A program made the position numbers and the translations under genes. Below are positions 18,198 to 28,731 of a stretch of DNA of 64,000 bases, piece by piece. This stretch comes from Neorhizobium galegae bv. orientalis str. HAMBI 540. Its GTDB lineage: Bacteria > Pseudomonadota > Alphaproteobacteria > Rhizobiales > Rhizobiaceae. Every line of letters begins with the position of its first letter. The stretch's first letter is position 1. The notes beneath the pieces were generated by a model. It was not told the DNA's origin. It saw nothing but the letters and a program-made list of their open reading frames with translations, and searched no databases. The stretch is taken from NCBI RefSeq assembly GCF_000731315.1, contig NZ_HG938354.1, forward strand, positions 1,054,001 through 1,118,000, written 5' to 3'.

Positions 18198-18728
18198 CGA
18201 TCACCCCTGGATCGGTTCTGTCGTGCGCTCCTGTTGCTCATCAGGCCGCGCGAGATGTTCCGCCTCACCTCAAAATCTCCCTAGAACGAGGATTAGTCCG
18301 GCCGGCCGAAGAGGCAAATTATCGCGTCTGTTTCTCGTCACATCGCCGTGTCGGGATGCAGTCTACCTCTCCCAATTTACCGACCGGAGGTAATCTCTCT
18401 GCCCGTATCTATTGTTTTGTCTAGAGCAGACCCTGCGATCACTTCGCAAGGCTCGGCGCCCTTCCATGAGACCTCCAGCATCTCCTAATTGGGGGTATTC
18501 AGGGATAAAATAGGATGCATCTTCAAATGCAACTAGATAGCTTATGTTGGCCGCTTTCACTATTTCTTGATTGGTACTACGCCGCGTCAGTTGCCTCCCC
18601 TCACGGACGATATCCCGGCAGAGGCGATCCAAGATCACACCCTGACCATGTCACGAATCCGCCTACGATCTGCGCTTATGGACCGTACCCTTGGGGCTTG
18701 AGGGCCGGCGAACTGGGTTCAATAGGTT
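18198..18728. other. Intergenic region nodN-nodD2, no supported gene
   Basis: Short overlapping frames only. It probably holds the nodD2 promoter. A sequence near 18500-18530 recalls a nod box only vaguely and I do not call it. Confidence 0.45.
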
Positions 18729-19709
18729 ATGCGGTTTAAGGGACTTGATCTAAATCTTTTGGTTGCGTTCGACGCCGTGATGACTGAGAGAAGTGTCACA
18801 GCGGCTGCTCGCAGCATCAACCTCAGCCAGCCCGCCATGAGTGCTGCGATCGCCCGCCTCCGGCTCTATTTTGGCGACGAGCTTTTTATTATGCGGGGGC
18901 GCAGTTTCTTAACCACCCCGCGTGCGGACGCACTCGCCGTCGCGGTGCGCGATTCCCTGCTCAACATACAGTTTTCCATCATTTCCGCAGACCCGTTTTG
19001 CCCAGCGAAGTCGGGTCGCTGTTTCAGGTTCGTTCTTTCGGACTCTATGACCCTTGTATTTTTTGGTAAGGTCGCGGAGCGTGTAGCCCGAGAGGCGCCA
19101 GGGGTCAGTTTCGAACTCCTGCCACTTGATGACGAACCTAGTGAGCTTCTACGCCGAGGAAGTGCCGACTTTATTATCCTTCCCGACCTTTTCATGTCTA
19201 ATGAGCACCCCAAACGCAAACTCTTTGGGGAGACGCTCGTATGTGTAGGCTGCCCGAGGAATAGCCTGTTAACGAAACAACTGTCGTTAGAGAAGTATTT
19301 TTCGCTGGGACATATCGTGGCAAAGTTTGGAAGCACAAAAGGGCCTTCTCTTGAGCAATGGTTGTCGAGTCAACACGGCTTTAAAATGCGTGTTGAACTC
19401 GTTGTGCCTAGCTTCGTGTCAATCCCTCCCCTGCTATCGGGTACTAACCGGATAGCGACTCTGCCCTTGCGATTGGTGAAGAAGTTGGAACATGCTATAC
19501 CACTAAGAATCGTCAAACATCCATTCTCCGCCCTTTCTTTTAACGAGATAGTCCAGTGGCCCGCGCTTCATAACGCAGACGCAGCCAGCATTTGGATGCG
19601 AGAAATATTGTTACAGGAGGCGTCGAGTATGGATTACATGGATGCCATCGAGCCTTTCCGAAGCGCAGAATGTTCTCGCACACGGAAGCGAGGGGGCGAT
19701 GTCCGGTAG
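18729..19709 (+). CDS. nodD2: LysR-type nodulation regulator NodD (second copy)
   Basis: A 326-residue LysR-family activator that binds nod boxes and responds to host flavonoids. The N-terminal helix-turn-helix is at about residues 22-45 ('[18 protein letters not shown]'), preceded by the NodD hallmark start '[17 protein letters not shown]'. The effector domain follows ('[17 protein letters not shown]', '[11 protein letters not shown]', '[17 protein letters not shown]'). It is similar to the copy at 57019 but clearly diverged, with a C-terminal tail about 15 residues longer. It lacks an obvious divergent nod box. The two copies may answer different inducers. Confidence 0.93.
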   Translation: MRFKGLDLNLLVAFDAVMTERSVTAAARSINLSQPAMSAAIARLRLYFGDELFIMRGRSFLTTPRADALAVAVRDSLLNIQFSIISADPFCPAKSGRCFRFVLSDSMTLVFFGKVAERVAREAPGVSFELLPLDDEPSELLRRGSADFIILPDLFMSNEHPKRKLFGETLVCVGCPRNSLLTKQLSLEKYFSLGHIVAKFGSTKGPSLEQWLSSQHGFKMRVELVVPSFVSIPPLLSGTNRIATLPLRLVKKLEHAIPLRIVKHPFSALSFNEIVQWPALHNADAASIWMREILLQEASSMDYMDAIEPFRSAECSRTRKRGGDVR

Positions 19710-19799
19710 GTGGCATCTGCACCGACACCACACATCCGATTGGTGCCTGAAACATGGCCGACCGCGTTAACTCACCACAAACCGGGGAGGATCTTCGCG

Positions 19800-20861
19800 A
19801 TGCCCATGTTGCGAAAACCGGGTTTCCATTGGACCTCTCAAGGAAGGCCCCTGTTCAAACCAACGGTACTGGTTGCCTCCTTTTGGATGCTAGGCACGGG
19901 CTCCGCCGGTGCGCACGTCAAATGGTTCTCTGTCTATGACACTGCCGCCCAACCACGCGGCCTCGGAGAAGTGCTATGTCAGGATTTCGGTTTCCTTCTT
20001 GTCGTTGCCATACTCTGCTTTTTCTCTGGCTGTCTGGTTGAGCAGACTGCTCTGGGTGAACCAATATCACGCCTGCTCGGGCGCTTTGCGTTTGGCCGGG
20101 GGCGACATGCTGAGGCGGTAATCCGCACTGGTTGTGGGTTTTTCTTCGTATCGCTCTCTACGACCGGAGGGATCCTACTGACGCCCGAATTGAAAACCAC
20201 ATCCGCCGTTGTGGGGCCCTTGCAGCTGACAATCGCGGCTGGGCTGCTGTCAGCCAGCACGACACCTATATCCGCCGTATGTGTCGTCGCGCTTTTCGGC
20301 CTGGCCGTACGGGACTACGGTGTATTTCATATGGCGGACTATTCGATCTTCCTGGGACTTTCGGCCTATCTCGCCCTTACCGGGTTGCAAAAAAGGTTTT
20401 TGGGCGTCCTACCGCTAGACATCCTGCGATATTCGACCGCTGCCACGTTGATGTGGGCCTCCGTTGAGAAGTGGGCCTATCCTGGCTGGAGCTTTCCGCT
20501 CCTGGCCGCGCATCCCAATATCGCGCTTGGCATAAACAGCGAGTCCTACATGCGGGCCGCGGGCATGATCGAGTTCACACTCGCGTTTGCCCTATTGTGG
20601 ACGCCTCTGGTTCGACGCCTTTCCGCGATCGTTCTACTTGCAATGTTCGTCAGCGCCTGCGCCGAGTTCGGCAAAGTGGATATAGTCGGCCACTCCGTGA
20701 TCATCGTCGTGCTTATCACGATTTTCGCAGATGACCGGCCTAAGACGGTGGATCTGCGCGTTCCATGACTCAGTCCGGCGGCGCTCTGTGCGGCGCTCGT
20801 GGCAACCATCATGGTCTACTATTCCAGCCATGCGGCGATCTTCAATACCACGATTCTGTAG
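19800..20861 (+). pseudogene. Multi-pass membrane protein with a premature TGA near its 3' end
   Basis: The ATG at 19800 has a good GGAGG 9 nt upstream and is preferred over the earlier non-ATG frame. The frame encodes a hydrophobic protein of 322 residues to the TGA at 20766, with about eight membrane segments (e.g. 'GFLLVVAILCFFSGCLV', 'PLQLTIAAGLLSASTTPISAV', 'LSAIVLLAMFVSACAEFG'). After this TGA the same frame continues for 30 codons with another membrane-helix-like stretch ('AALCAALVATIMVYYSSHAA') before a TAG at 20859. That suggests a nonsense mutation that removed the last helix. The second half, with 'SVEKWAYPGWSFPLL', recalls DoxX-like membrane proteins, but I cannot name a function. 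It lies 90 nt after nodD2, same strand. Confidence 0.6.
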
Positions 20862-21068
20862 GCCCTCGCTTCAAGAGGAGCGGAGGTTGAGGGAAACGCT
20901 ACCAAAGCAAGAAGTTTGCGATCAAGTGCCCCTTAGAAGCTGCCTGAAAAAGATGTGAGTGATTTTGACCTGCCACTGAACTTTCATCCAGCGGCGACTA
21001 GATGTGGAGCCTCAATTGAACCGCCCCAGGTTTCTGGACCAGCGGAGGCTGGAGTTTTCCGGCTTCAT

Positions 21069-22052
21069 TCAGGGAGGCGGGCTGGTTGCGCCTCCCGAAT
21101 TCATCAGCGCGATCGGGACCTTGTTGCCGATTGCGCCATGTGGCCGAACCTCATTGTAGTCTCTACGCCAATCCTCCATCTTTTCGCGCGCATCCGCAAG
21201 GGTCAGGAACCAGTGCTGGTTCAGGCATTCCGCCCGGAAGCGGCCGTTGAAGGCTTCGATGAAGGCGTTGTCCGTGGGCTTTCCCGGACGTGAGAAGTCC
21301 AGGATCACGCCCTTGGCATAGGCCCATAGGTCGAGATCGCGAGACACAAATTCGGTTCCCTGATCGACACGGATCGTCTTCGGATAGCCGACTTGCCGGC
21401 ACACCCGCTCCAATGTCTGCACCACGTCTTCGCCGCGATAGCTGTGACGCGGATCAAGCACTGGGACATAGCGCGAGAAGGTATCGACCACTGTCAGAAC
21501 CCGCAGCTTCTTTCCGGTCGCGAGTTGGTCGTGCACGAAGTCCATCGCCCACACATCGTTGGGTCCCACAGCCTTTTGTCGGTCCTCCCGCAGTTTGGCT
21601 TTAACCCGACGCTTCGGTGTCTTATTGCGCAACTGCAGACCCAAGTCTCTGTAAATGCGATAGGTTCGCTTGATGTTGGTGCCCCAGCCCTCGCGTTCCA
21701 GGAGCACATGCACGCGTCGATAGCCATAACACACACGGGTCTCGCAGATCTCCCGAATACGACGTTCCAGGCCGGCCTGATCGGCACGGCGAGAGGTGTA
21801 ATGGTAGGTCGACCGATCGAAGTTCAGCGCCCCACAGGCACGCCGGATCGAGATTGCCCAGTCCCGGCACATGCCCCTTACCACCTCTCGCTTGCGAGCA
21901 GGCCTTAGAGCTTTCGCCGGATGACGTCCTGCAACATCTCCCGATCCAGCGTCAGGTCCGCAACGATCTTCTTCAATCGCGCATTCTCGTCCTCGAGCTG
22001 CTTCAGCTTCTTCATCTCCGGCGGCAACATTCCGGCGTACTTCTTCTTCCAA
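21069..22052 (-). CDS. IS3-family transposase OrfB (DDE integrase)
   Basis: The rve integrase core is complete: 'VWAMDFVHDQLATGKKLRVL' (first Asp), 'RVDQGTEFVSRDLDLWA' (second Asp) and 'NAFIEAFNGRFRAECLNQHW' (Glu). The N-terminal HTH_21 region 'RRIREICETRVCYGYRRVHVLL' is typical. The frame opens upstream inside orfA, and the functional product is expected as an OrfAB fusion by -1 frameshifting. No damage seen. Confidence 0.88.
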   Translation of the reverse strand: MEEEVRRNVAAGDEEAEAARGRECAIEEDRCGPDAGSGDVAGRHPAKALRPARKREVVRGMCRDWAISIRRACGALNFDRSTYHYTSRRADQAGLERRIREICETRVCYGYRRVHVLLEREGWGTNIKRTYRIYRDLGLQLRNKTPKRRVKAKLREDRQKAVGPNDVWAMDFVHDQLATGKKLRVLTVVDTFSRYVPVLDPRHSYRGEDVVQTLERVCRQVGYPKTIRVDQGTEFVSRDLDLWAYAKGVILDFSRPGKPTDNAFIEAFNGRFRAECLNQHWFLTLADAREKMEDWRRDYNEVRPHGAIGNKVPIALMNSGGATSPPP

Positions 22053-22171
22053 TTGAAGTAGGTCGCCTGGCTGATCCCCGCCTTCCGGCAGATCTCCGCA
22101 ACTGGTACCCCCTCATCACCCTGCTTCAGAATGAACGCCTTCTGCGCGTCCGAAAACTGCGATGCCTTCAT
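21905..22171 (-). CDS. IS3-family transposase OrfA
   Basis: An 88-residue protein with the HTH_Tnp_1 domain ('FSDAQKAFILKQGDEG', 'EICRKAGISQATYFNWKKKY') and the leucine-zipper-like tail 'KLKQLEDENARLKKIVADLT'. It binds the element ends and is the first part of the OrfAB fusion. Confidence 0.88.
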   Translation of the reverse strand: MKASQFSDAQKAFILKQGDEGVPVAEICRKAGISQATYFNWKKKYAGMLPPEMKKLKQLEDENARLKKIVADLTLDREMLQDVIRRKL

Positions 22172-22247
22172 CGTCTTCCGTTCCTTTCCCAGCCAGGAAA
22201 ATGCACCGGAAAACTCTAACCAAAACTGGTCCAGTTTGAAGGGTTCA

Positions 22248-22609
22248 GATCAGTCACGGATCAACCATAACCTCATGATGGAGGCGAGGGAGTTGGAGGG
22301 CATGGAAGCTTCGCCAACGCTTGGTGCCATCGACGGCCAAACCGCCAGGGCCAGTGAAAGCGGTGGTATTCGGGGCAAGGACGCAAGCGTCATATCATTG
22401 TCGATACGCTCGGGCGGATGGTCGGTCTCATGGTGCACAGCGCCGATATCCAGGATCGCAACTAGGCTCCCGATCTTCTGAAGTCCATTCGCAACCGATG
22501 GCCATGGCTGCTTCAAGTCTTTCCCGATGGAGGCTATACGGGAATGGCGACGCGATACTCGACTGCTCCACAATTCTTGGCTATCATCTTACACCGGACC
22601 GATCCAGTT
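22248..22609 (+). pseudogene. Degraded IS5-family transposase fragment
   Basis: In plus orientation the sequence reads 'RINHNLMMEARELEGMEASP' and, in another frame, '[26 protein letters not shown]', matching the middle of the intact IS5 transposase at 22589-23464 with many changes, shifts and stops. It is truncated on the left by the IS3 element and bounded on the right by the intact IS5. Confidence 0.75.
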
Positions 22610-23464
22610 AGAGCCTGACTCGAAAAGGTTTCCACGATATCCGTACCTTGCCAGGCGTCGTGTCAGGACGCGGATGTGGGCGATAGTGATCCAGGCTTCG
22701 GCTGATGCGACGGACTTTTCCCAATCCTTCGCCAAGCGTCGGCATCTGCCAAGCCATGCGAAGGTGCGCTCCACGACCCAGCGACGCGGCAGAACCTCGA
22801 AGCCCTTGGCCTTATCGGTCCGCTTGACGATCTGGAGCGTGAACGCAGCGATCTTTTGCAGTGCGCCCTTCAGCTTCGGTCCGGCATAACCACCGTCCGC
22901 GAAGATATGTCTCAGCCAAGGCCAGCGCTTGAGAATGGTTTTGAGGACGGCAGGCGCACCGGCGCGGTCCTGAATATCGGCGCTGTGAACCACGAGGCCG
23001 ACCATCAATCCGAGCGTATCGACGACGATATGACGCTTGCGTCCCTTTATCTTCTTGCCCGCGTCATAGCCCGAAATTCCGCCGCTTTCCGTGGTTTTCA
23101 CGCTTTGACTGTCGATCACGCCGGCAGACGGCGAGGCTTCCCGGCCTTCCAGGTCGCGCGCCTCCATAACGAGATGATGGTTGATCCGCAGCCACAAGCC
23201 AGTCGCCCGCCATTCGTAGAAATAGGACTGCACAGTGGTAAAAGGCGGAAAATCTTTCGGCATCATCCGCCACTGGCACCCCGTCGTGGCGATGTAAAGC
23301 AACGCGTTCACGACTTCGCGAAGATCGGTGCTGCGCGGCCTGCCCAGCCGTCTCGGTCCAGACAGGCAAGGCGCGATCAATCCCCATTCCCGGTCCGTCA
23401 GATCGCTTGCATACCGCATTGCCCGTCGGGCATATTGCCGACGGGTGAAATCAGTCCAGCCCAT
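22589..23464 (-). CDS. IS5-family transposase
   Basis: About 291 residues from the ATG at 23464 ('MGWTDFTRRQYARRAM'); the upstream in-frame extension lies in the terminal region and is less likely. The N-terminal DUF4096-like domain 'SDLTDREWGLIAPCLSGPRR' is followed by the DDE core ('AGVIDSQSVKTTESGG', 'KGRKRHIVVDTLGLMVGLVV', 'ADGGYAGPKLKGAL', 'WVVERTFAWLGRCRRLAKDWE'). The frame has no stop inside the element; it runs past the IS end for a few codons of flanking DNA. Confidence 0.88.
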   Translation of the reverse strand: MGWTDFTRRQYARRAMRYASDLTDREWGLIAPCLSGPRRLGRPRSTDLREVVNALLYIATTGCQWRMMPKDFPPFTTVQSYFYEWRATGLWLRINHHLVMEARDLEGREASPSAGVIDSQSVKTTESGGISGYDAGKKIKGRKRHIVVDTLGLMVGLVVHSADIQDRAGAPAVLKTILKRWPWLRHIFADGGYAGPKLKGALQKIAAFTLQIVKRTDKAKGFEVLPRRWVVERTFAWLGRCRRLAKDWEKSVASAEAWITIAHIRVLTRRLARYGYRGNLFESGSNWIGPV

Positions 23465-23542
23465 TGTGGTCTCCGTTCGTCCTAAGCAAACAAACAGAAT
23501 CACAACTGGCTGATTTCACTCAACTCTTTTTCGGTCAGGCTC
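22611..23542 (-). mobile_element. IS5-family insertion sequence (IS427-like), copy 1
   Basis: The ends read GAGCCTGACTCGAAAAGG inward from 22611 and GAGCCTGACCGAAAAAGAG inward from 23542, flanked by TA on both sides. It is inserted into the 3' end of nodU. The second, broken copy is at 60208-61140. Confidence 0.88.
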
Positions 23543-25253
23543 TAAAAGGCGGAAGGGTCGGCTGACTTGTAGCAAAGACGGCGGCTGGTTCGGTCTTTGT
23601 CAGAAGTAGTCCGTCGCACCACACCTGATCAATGCGTCCCCAGAGGCAGGCTGCCGCAGCATCCGGAAAGAAGCCGTGCCCATTTAAATTGGCGCTTGTG
23701 TTACAAAGCAGCGGAATGCCCGTCAGCTTCTCGTACTCTACCAATAGCTGAGCCACCTTGTGGTCAGAATTCCTCGGGATCGTCTGAAGCCGAGCGGTCT
23801 CATCGATGTGTATCACCGCTGGAATTTGATCGATCCATGCGGACCGGGTCCGATGGTCGAATAGCATATAAGGATCCGGAGTCCCTGGATCGAATATGCC
23901 TGGGGCACGATCTTCCAAACAGATTGGTGCTACTGGTCGAAAGTATTCTCGCAATTTCACTTGATTGAGGTAGTCCTTAGCTTCCTTTGACGTCGCTGCG
24001 GCCAAGATGCTTCGCCCACCTAAGGCGCGAGGGCCAAGTTCAGCACGACCGGTAAGAAATACTACAGGTTTGTCGTCGGCGAGTAGCTGCGCTAGCTCTG
24101 TTAAAGTGCAAGGAGCGCTTTGCCACCCATCGGGGATGTCCCCCAAGGTAATGTTGGGGCCGCGATATACTGACCATTCAATGGCCACGAAGCCTTCTTC
24201 GGCAGCCAGCGCGCAGCAAGCGGCACCTATCGCCGATCCACTATCGTTGGGAAAGGGTGGCACCCAAACTGCGTCGAAAAGACCATCAGCGCGGAGCGCA
24301 CTGTTCCATTTGATATTCAGGCCACATCCACCCGCAATACATAGGTTTCGTGGGAGCGGCATCGAGAGATCACGCAGAGCTGCAGTGACCTCCTCGACGA
24401 GCAGCCGCTCAAGGAAAATATGAAATGAAGCAAGTATGTCTTCAGGTTTCGCCGCTCCCAGCCGCCGAGCGCTTTCGTCGAAGAAATCGTGCACAGCTTC
24501 TAATAGTGAGTCTTCACTTTGGCTGTTTTGTCTGTAACTGCAAGCAACGGCACCAGCGCCGGCCAAACGCTCCTCGTAGAGTTCACGAAATACTTTTAGA
24601 ATCTCCTCGCGAGCTGTACCGAGAGCGATGTAGGCCATCATCTTTCCCGCGATATCCAGGTTCCATCCGTCCCTCTTAGTCTGCCTATAGGGCCCAAAAT
24701 GTTGGCCCGCGATAGCATAGGTATGACCAATGATTGGGAACAGACACTTGATAAAATGAATCCCGCGCGGCTCGACATAGTAGAGCCGTGGAAAAATGCA
24801 ACCATCCCACACCAAGCAGAATGCGGGCTCTTTGGCCGCTGCGAATGGGCTGGTGCAGTAAGCAGATGCAACGTGGCCAGTAACATGCGGATAACTTTCG
24901 TAGGCAAAATTAATGCCGCCGAGCATAAGTCCTGAGCCATGGTAAGCTGCCAGGGGGCTCGTAGCTCCCCTTTCTACATATGGCGCCCCAGCTAGCCTGA
25001 CGGGCTGCCCGTCACTAAGCACCTCGAACTCGGAAACAGTCTCACCGTCCCAGCCGTCTATAACGAACCGGTCCACATGTGTTGGATCCAGACCATATTC
25101 CCCCAAAGCGGCGACGACCGCGTCGAGATCATTGATGTGCTGGAACCGGGGGTTGTTTCGCAACTTCTCCTGTTCAATGGAAAAAATCAGCCTGCCGTCC
25201 TCCAGCAGGGCAACTCCTCCGTCATGTGTCAGTTTGATGCCACAAATGCGCAT
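23535..25253 (-). CDS. nodU: Nod factor O-carbamoyltransferase NodU
   Basis: NodU transfers a carbamoyl group from carbamoyl phosphate to the non-reducing end (O-6) of Nod factors. The 572-residue protein starts 'MRICGIKLTHDGGVALLEDG' as in NodU/CmcH proteins and keeps the family blocks: the HxxHxxxA-type region 'YPHVTGHVASAY' , 'CIAGGCGLNIKWNS', 'ELGPRALGGRSILA' and C-terminal 'IPLLCNTSANLNGHGFF'. GGAG lies 6 nt before the ATG. A nod box lies 366 nt upstream with a strong hairpin in between. The IS5 copy at 22611-23542 entered the very 3' end: the final two residues and the stop (GAGCCTGA) come from the IS. Only the extreme C-terminus is altered, so activity is probably kept. Confidence 0.92.
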   Translation of the reverse strand: MRICGIKLTHDGGVALLEDGRLIFSIEQEKLRNNPRFQHINDLDAVVAALGEYGLDPTHVDRFVIDGWDGETVSEFEVLSDGQPVRLAGAPYVERGATSPLAAYHGSGLMLGGINFAYESYPHVTGHVASAYCTSPFAAAKEPAFCLVWDGCIFPRLYYVEPRGIHFIKCLFPIIGHTYAIAGQHFGPYRQTKRDGWNLDIAGKMMAYIALGTAREEILKVFRELYEERLAGAGAVACSYRQNSQSEDSLLEAVHDFFDESARRLGAAKPEDILASFHIFLERLLVEEVTAALRDLSMPLPRNLCIAGGCGLNIKWNSALRADGLFDAVWVPPFPNDSGSAIGAACCALAAEEGFVAIEWSVYRGPNITLGDIPDGWQSAPCTLTELAQLLADDKPVVFLTGRAELGPRALGGRSILAAATSKEAKDYLNQVKLREYFRPVAPICLEDRAPGIFDPGTPDPYMLFDHRTRSAWIDQIPAVIHIDETARLQTIPRNSDHKVAQLLVEYEKLTGIPLLCNTSANLNGHGFFPDAAAACLWGRIDQVWCDGLLLTKTEPAAVFATSQPTLPPFRA

Positions 25254-25363
25254 AAAAGCTCCGTACTGATGTTGGAGGTCATTTGCGCGCTTGAAGGTGA
25301 GATCTTGTGGCGCAAAGCGACCTCGGCATTGACTTTAGTTGCGGCCGAGCATGAAGGCGCTCT

Positions 25364-25395
25364 AGTGATCGCCATCAGGTCTGATGGCGATCACT
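25364..25395. repeat. Perfect 14-bp hairpin in the nodU leader
   Basis: AGTGATCGCCATCA and TGATGGCGATCACT are perfect complements around a GGTC loop. It lies between the nod box and the nodU start, so it would be in the 5' leader. No T-run follows on the minus strand, which argues against a simple terminator. Confidence 0.8.
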
Positions 25396-25618
25396 GTTGC
25401 CAGCGACTGTTTCGATGCAATAGTTTAATAGGTTAGTGAGTTTTGCTCTTTACCGGCACTCGTGGGTCCTTCGATTGGCAGCATGGTTGCCTAGCAATTA
25501 TGCGATCTCCGATATTCACAGGCTTTGATAATGGCGTTAGGAGATCGGTGGCAGAATTACAAACAATCCCGCTCGAGCGACGCTTTTTTGGGTTGTCTTT
25601 GCTATGCCTTAGTTAGAG

Positions 25619-25667
25619 AGGTTGGTAAAATCGATTGGTTGGATATAAGACATCCACGCCTCGAATA
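25619..25667 (-). promoter_or_regulatory. nod box upstream of nodU
   Basis: On the minus strand the 49-nt box starts TATTCGAGGCGTGGATG and ends AACCAATCGATTTTACCAACCT. GATG, ATC and the AATCGATTTTACCAA core are all present. It faces nodU. Confidence 0.9.
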
Positions 25668-26004
25668 GACGCCAGAACGATCACATCGATGCCCGCTCCG
25701 TGTATCTTTTACGCTGACAGGGAACCTCTGATTGCGTTTGTCGACAGTGACCTCGCATCTTGGTCAAGGCTATTGCTTCACTTCGACGTCAGAGCTGTTC
25801 CTGCTCATCATTCCGTTTGAGCCGCCTTAGCGGGTAGTTCTCAACCACCTGCCATCAATGAAGAGACCCGGCAGATTCGGGCCAACATTGGTTCGGCCCC
25901 TCGTAAATGCCATGTCGAAAAAGTCGGCGCTCCGCCTCGATACGCGCCCCGAATCTCCTTAGTTTAGTCGGTCACATCATGCTGACGTGACGCAAAGTGG
26001 CCAG
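25668..26004. other. Intergenic region, nothing recognised
   Basis: No convincing coding frame, repeat or regulatory site. It separates the nodU nod box from the IS66 debris upstream of nifH. Confidence 0.45.
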
Positions 26005-26095
26005 GTTAAACGTAAGCGGCAAGGAGACCTCATCTGGCGTGGATGATGCTGGGCGGAGTATTCCGGACATACGACTTCTCTGACTGTGGGGATCA

Positions 26096-26482
26096 ATGTC
26101 CAGGCCTGCGGCTAGCCTTGGATTGATGCGGATGATCGAGGCGGTGCCCGATCGTCTTGACGGCTCGCCGCGACAGTTGCGGCGGTTCTGGTCTGACGAG
26201 TTCAAGGCCACGGCGGTCGAGCAAGCCTGTCAGCCGGGTATGAACGTCTCGGCAGTCGCGCGGCAAATCGGGATACTGCCTTCTCAGCTCTATCGCTGGC
26301 GCAGAGAACTGTTGGGCGGTGATGAGCCTGGGCAAGCAGCAGAGACAACGGATTCGCAGAGCTTTGTGTCCGGCCCTGACCCCATCGTTGAAATCGTCAT
26401 TGGCAATATCGTCGTGCGGGCGGGCTGGCATGCCGACGAGGCGCATCTGCAGCGCGTGATCCGGGCGGTTCGTTCGGCATGA
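26096..26482 (+). CDS. tnpA: IS66 accessory protein TnpA (in a remnant)
   Basis: A 128-residue frame with the OrfA helix-turn-helix: 'RRFWSDEFKATAVEQACQPG' and 'VSAVARQIGILPSQLYRWRREL', then a tail 'IVEIVIGNIVVRAGWHADEAHL' typical of IS66 TnpA. Its stop overlaps the tnpB start. It belongs to a different IS66 subgroup from the copies at 4.5 and 47 kb. The remnant lacks tnpC next to it, so it is not mobile by itself. Confidence 0.75.
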   Translation: MSRPAASLGLMRMIEAVPDRLDGSPRQLRRFWSDEFKATAVEQACQPGMNVSAVARQIGILPSQLYRWRRELLGGDEPGQAAETTDSQSFVSGPDPIVEIVIGNIVVRAGWHADEAHLQRVIRAVRSA

Positions 26483-26660
26483 TCCCCGCGGGTGTAAAAG
26501 TATTCCTCGCCAGCCATCCCATCGACTTCTGCAAAGGGCCGGACAGCCTGCTGCTGGTGCGCGATGCCGGCAGTGATCCGTTCAACGGCTCGCTTTATGT
26601 CTTCCGGGCGAAGCGGGGCCAACGACCGACATTCTGCATACGGTTTTCGTTTCGCGACGA
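26479..26660 (+). pseudogene. tnpB: Truncated IS66 tnpB
   Basis: The frame starts 'MIPAGVKVFLASHPIDFCKG' and continues through 'SDPFNGSLYVFRAKRG', the standard TnpB N-terminal half. The conserved second half with 'KVIWHDGQG' is absent, and the frame runs into other sequence. Confidence 0.75.
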
Positions 26661-26826
26661 TCGCATATCCGTGGCATCCGCTGTTTGGGAGCGAGGTGCG
26701 GGTTTCGCCGTATCGGCGCGGCAAGAGCCTGATGTCCATCTATACGGACAAGCGGCCCGATCTATCCCATGAGCTGCCGAATTGGATGTTCGACAAGAGC
26801 TACTGCAGCGGTATGACGCTTGGGCC
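26660..26826 (+). pseudogene. Fragment of a transposon-associated protein (DUF5372-like)
   Basis: The frame 'YPWHPLFGSEVRVSPYRRG' resembles the 'HPFHPLFG' start of small proteins commonly encoded beside transposases. It continues 'LPNWMFDKSYCSGMTLGPE' and is cut by the ISL3 remnant. Placement in this family is tentative. Confidence 0.4.
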
Positions 26827-27171
26827 AGAGCACCGCGCCACAGGTGAACCTCCGTGTGCGGACGAGAAGTCGGACACGCTTTCCCGAAAGGGGGAGGTCC
26901 GCGACCTGGCGGCAATAGCGGCTTCTAACTGTTCGCGATATTCGTCCGCATGCCGGACATGACGCAGTAGCGCCGGCTCGGGAAAGCAAGATGCAGGTCT
27001 CATCGTCAATGTGGGTGATGCGTTCGGCGATGAAACCAGCCGGTACCAAATCAGAGGGGCGAAACTTGGTGCTCATCAGGCTGATTCCTTTGTGGAAACC
27101 AGCAAGGCAGCATCGTCACAACTGCATCAAAACTGAGTCAGAGCCAAATTTGCACGCCGGAACACAACCAA
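26826..27171 (-). mobile_element. Truncated ISL3-family element (left end and transposase N-terminus)
   Basis: The minus strand repeats the start of the full element at 49.86-51.56 kb: the terminal GTGTTCCGGCGTGCAAATTTGG, then the transposase 'MSTKFRPSDLVPAGFIAERI' up to 'RTRRFTCGAVL'. It then breaks off at about 26826. The zinc-finger cysteines 'CPACGRISRTVRSRYC' are kept. It is a dead fragment. Confidence 0.85.
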
Positions 27172-27227
27172 TGACGGTGGCGGCATAACCGAGGCGGAAA
27201 TCCACTTAGCAAAACGCCCGAAACTGT

Positions 27228-28630
<1,403 letters not shown>

Positions 28631-28731
28631 CTCCTTCCGACGAGGTTTGCGCAGTTGATCCCTGCGCGTCGAAACGGATGGCGGCTCGCTCGCGAGGCGC
28701 CACTATCATCTTGGAAGCAAGGCAGGATCGA

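Larger units (their letters stand above)
21017..22247 (-). mobile_element. IS3-family insertion sequence (IS407-like)
   Basis: Imperfect terminal inverted repeats: TGAACCGCCCCAGG...CTGGACCAG at 21017 and TGAACCCTTCAAACTGGACCAG inward from 22247. Contains the two overlapping orfA/orfB frames. Flanking bases do not form an obvious target repeat. On its right it abuts a degraded IS5 fragment. Confidence 0.85.
26005..26660 (+). mobile_element. IS66-family remnant (tnpA and part of tnpB)
   Basis: A GTAAGCGGCAAGG sequence at about 26011, a common IS66 terminus, is followed by an intact tnpA and the first part of tnpB. The rest of tnpB is lost and replaced by unrelated transposon-associated sequence. 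It differs in sequence from the two identical IS66 copies. Confidence 0.72.

Noticed and set aside
18495..18535. nod box upstream of nodD2
   Set aside because: Only short resemblance (ATTTTATCC); the ATC...GATG pattern is not present.
25364..25395. Transcription terminator upstream of nodU
   Set aside because: Strong stem but no T-run on either side, and it lies between promoter and gene.
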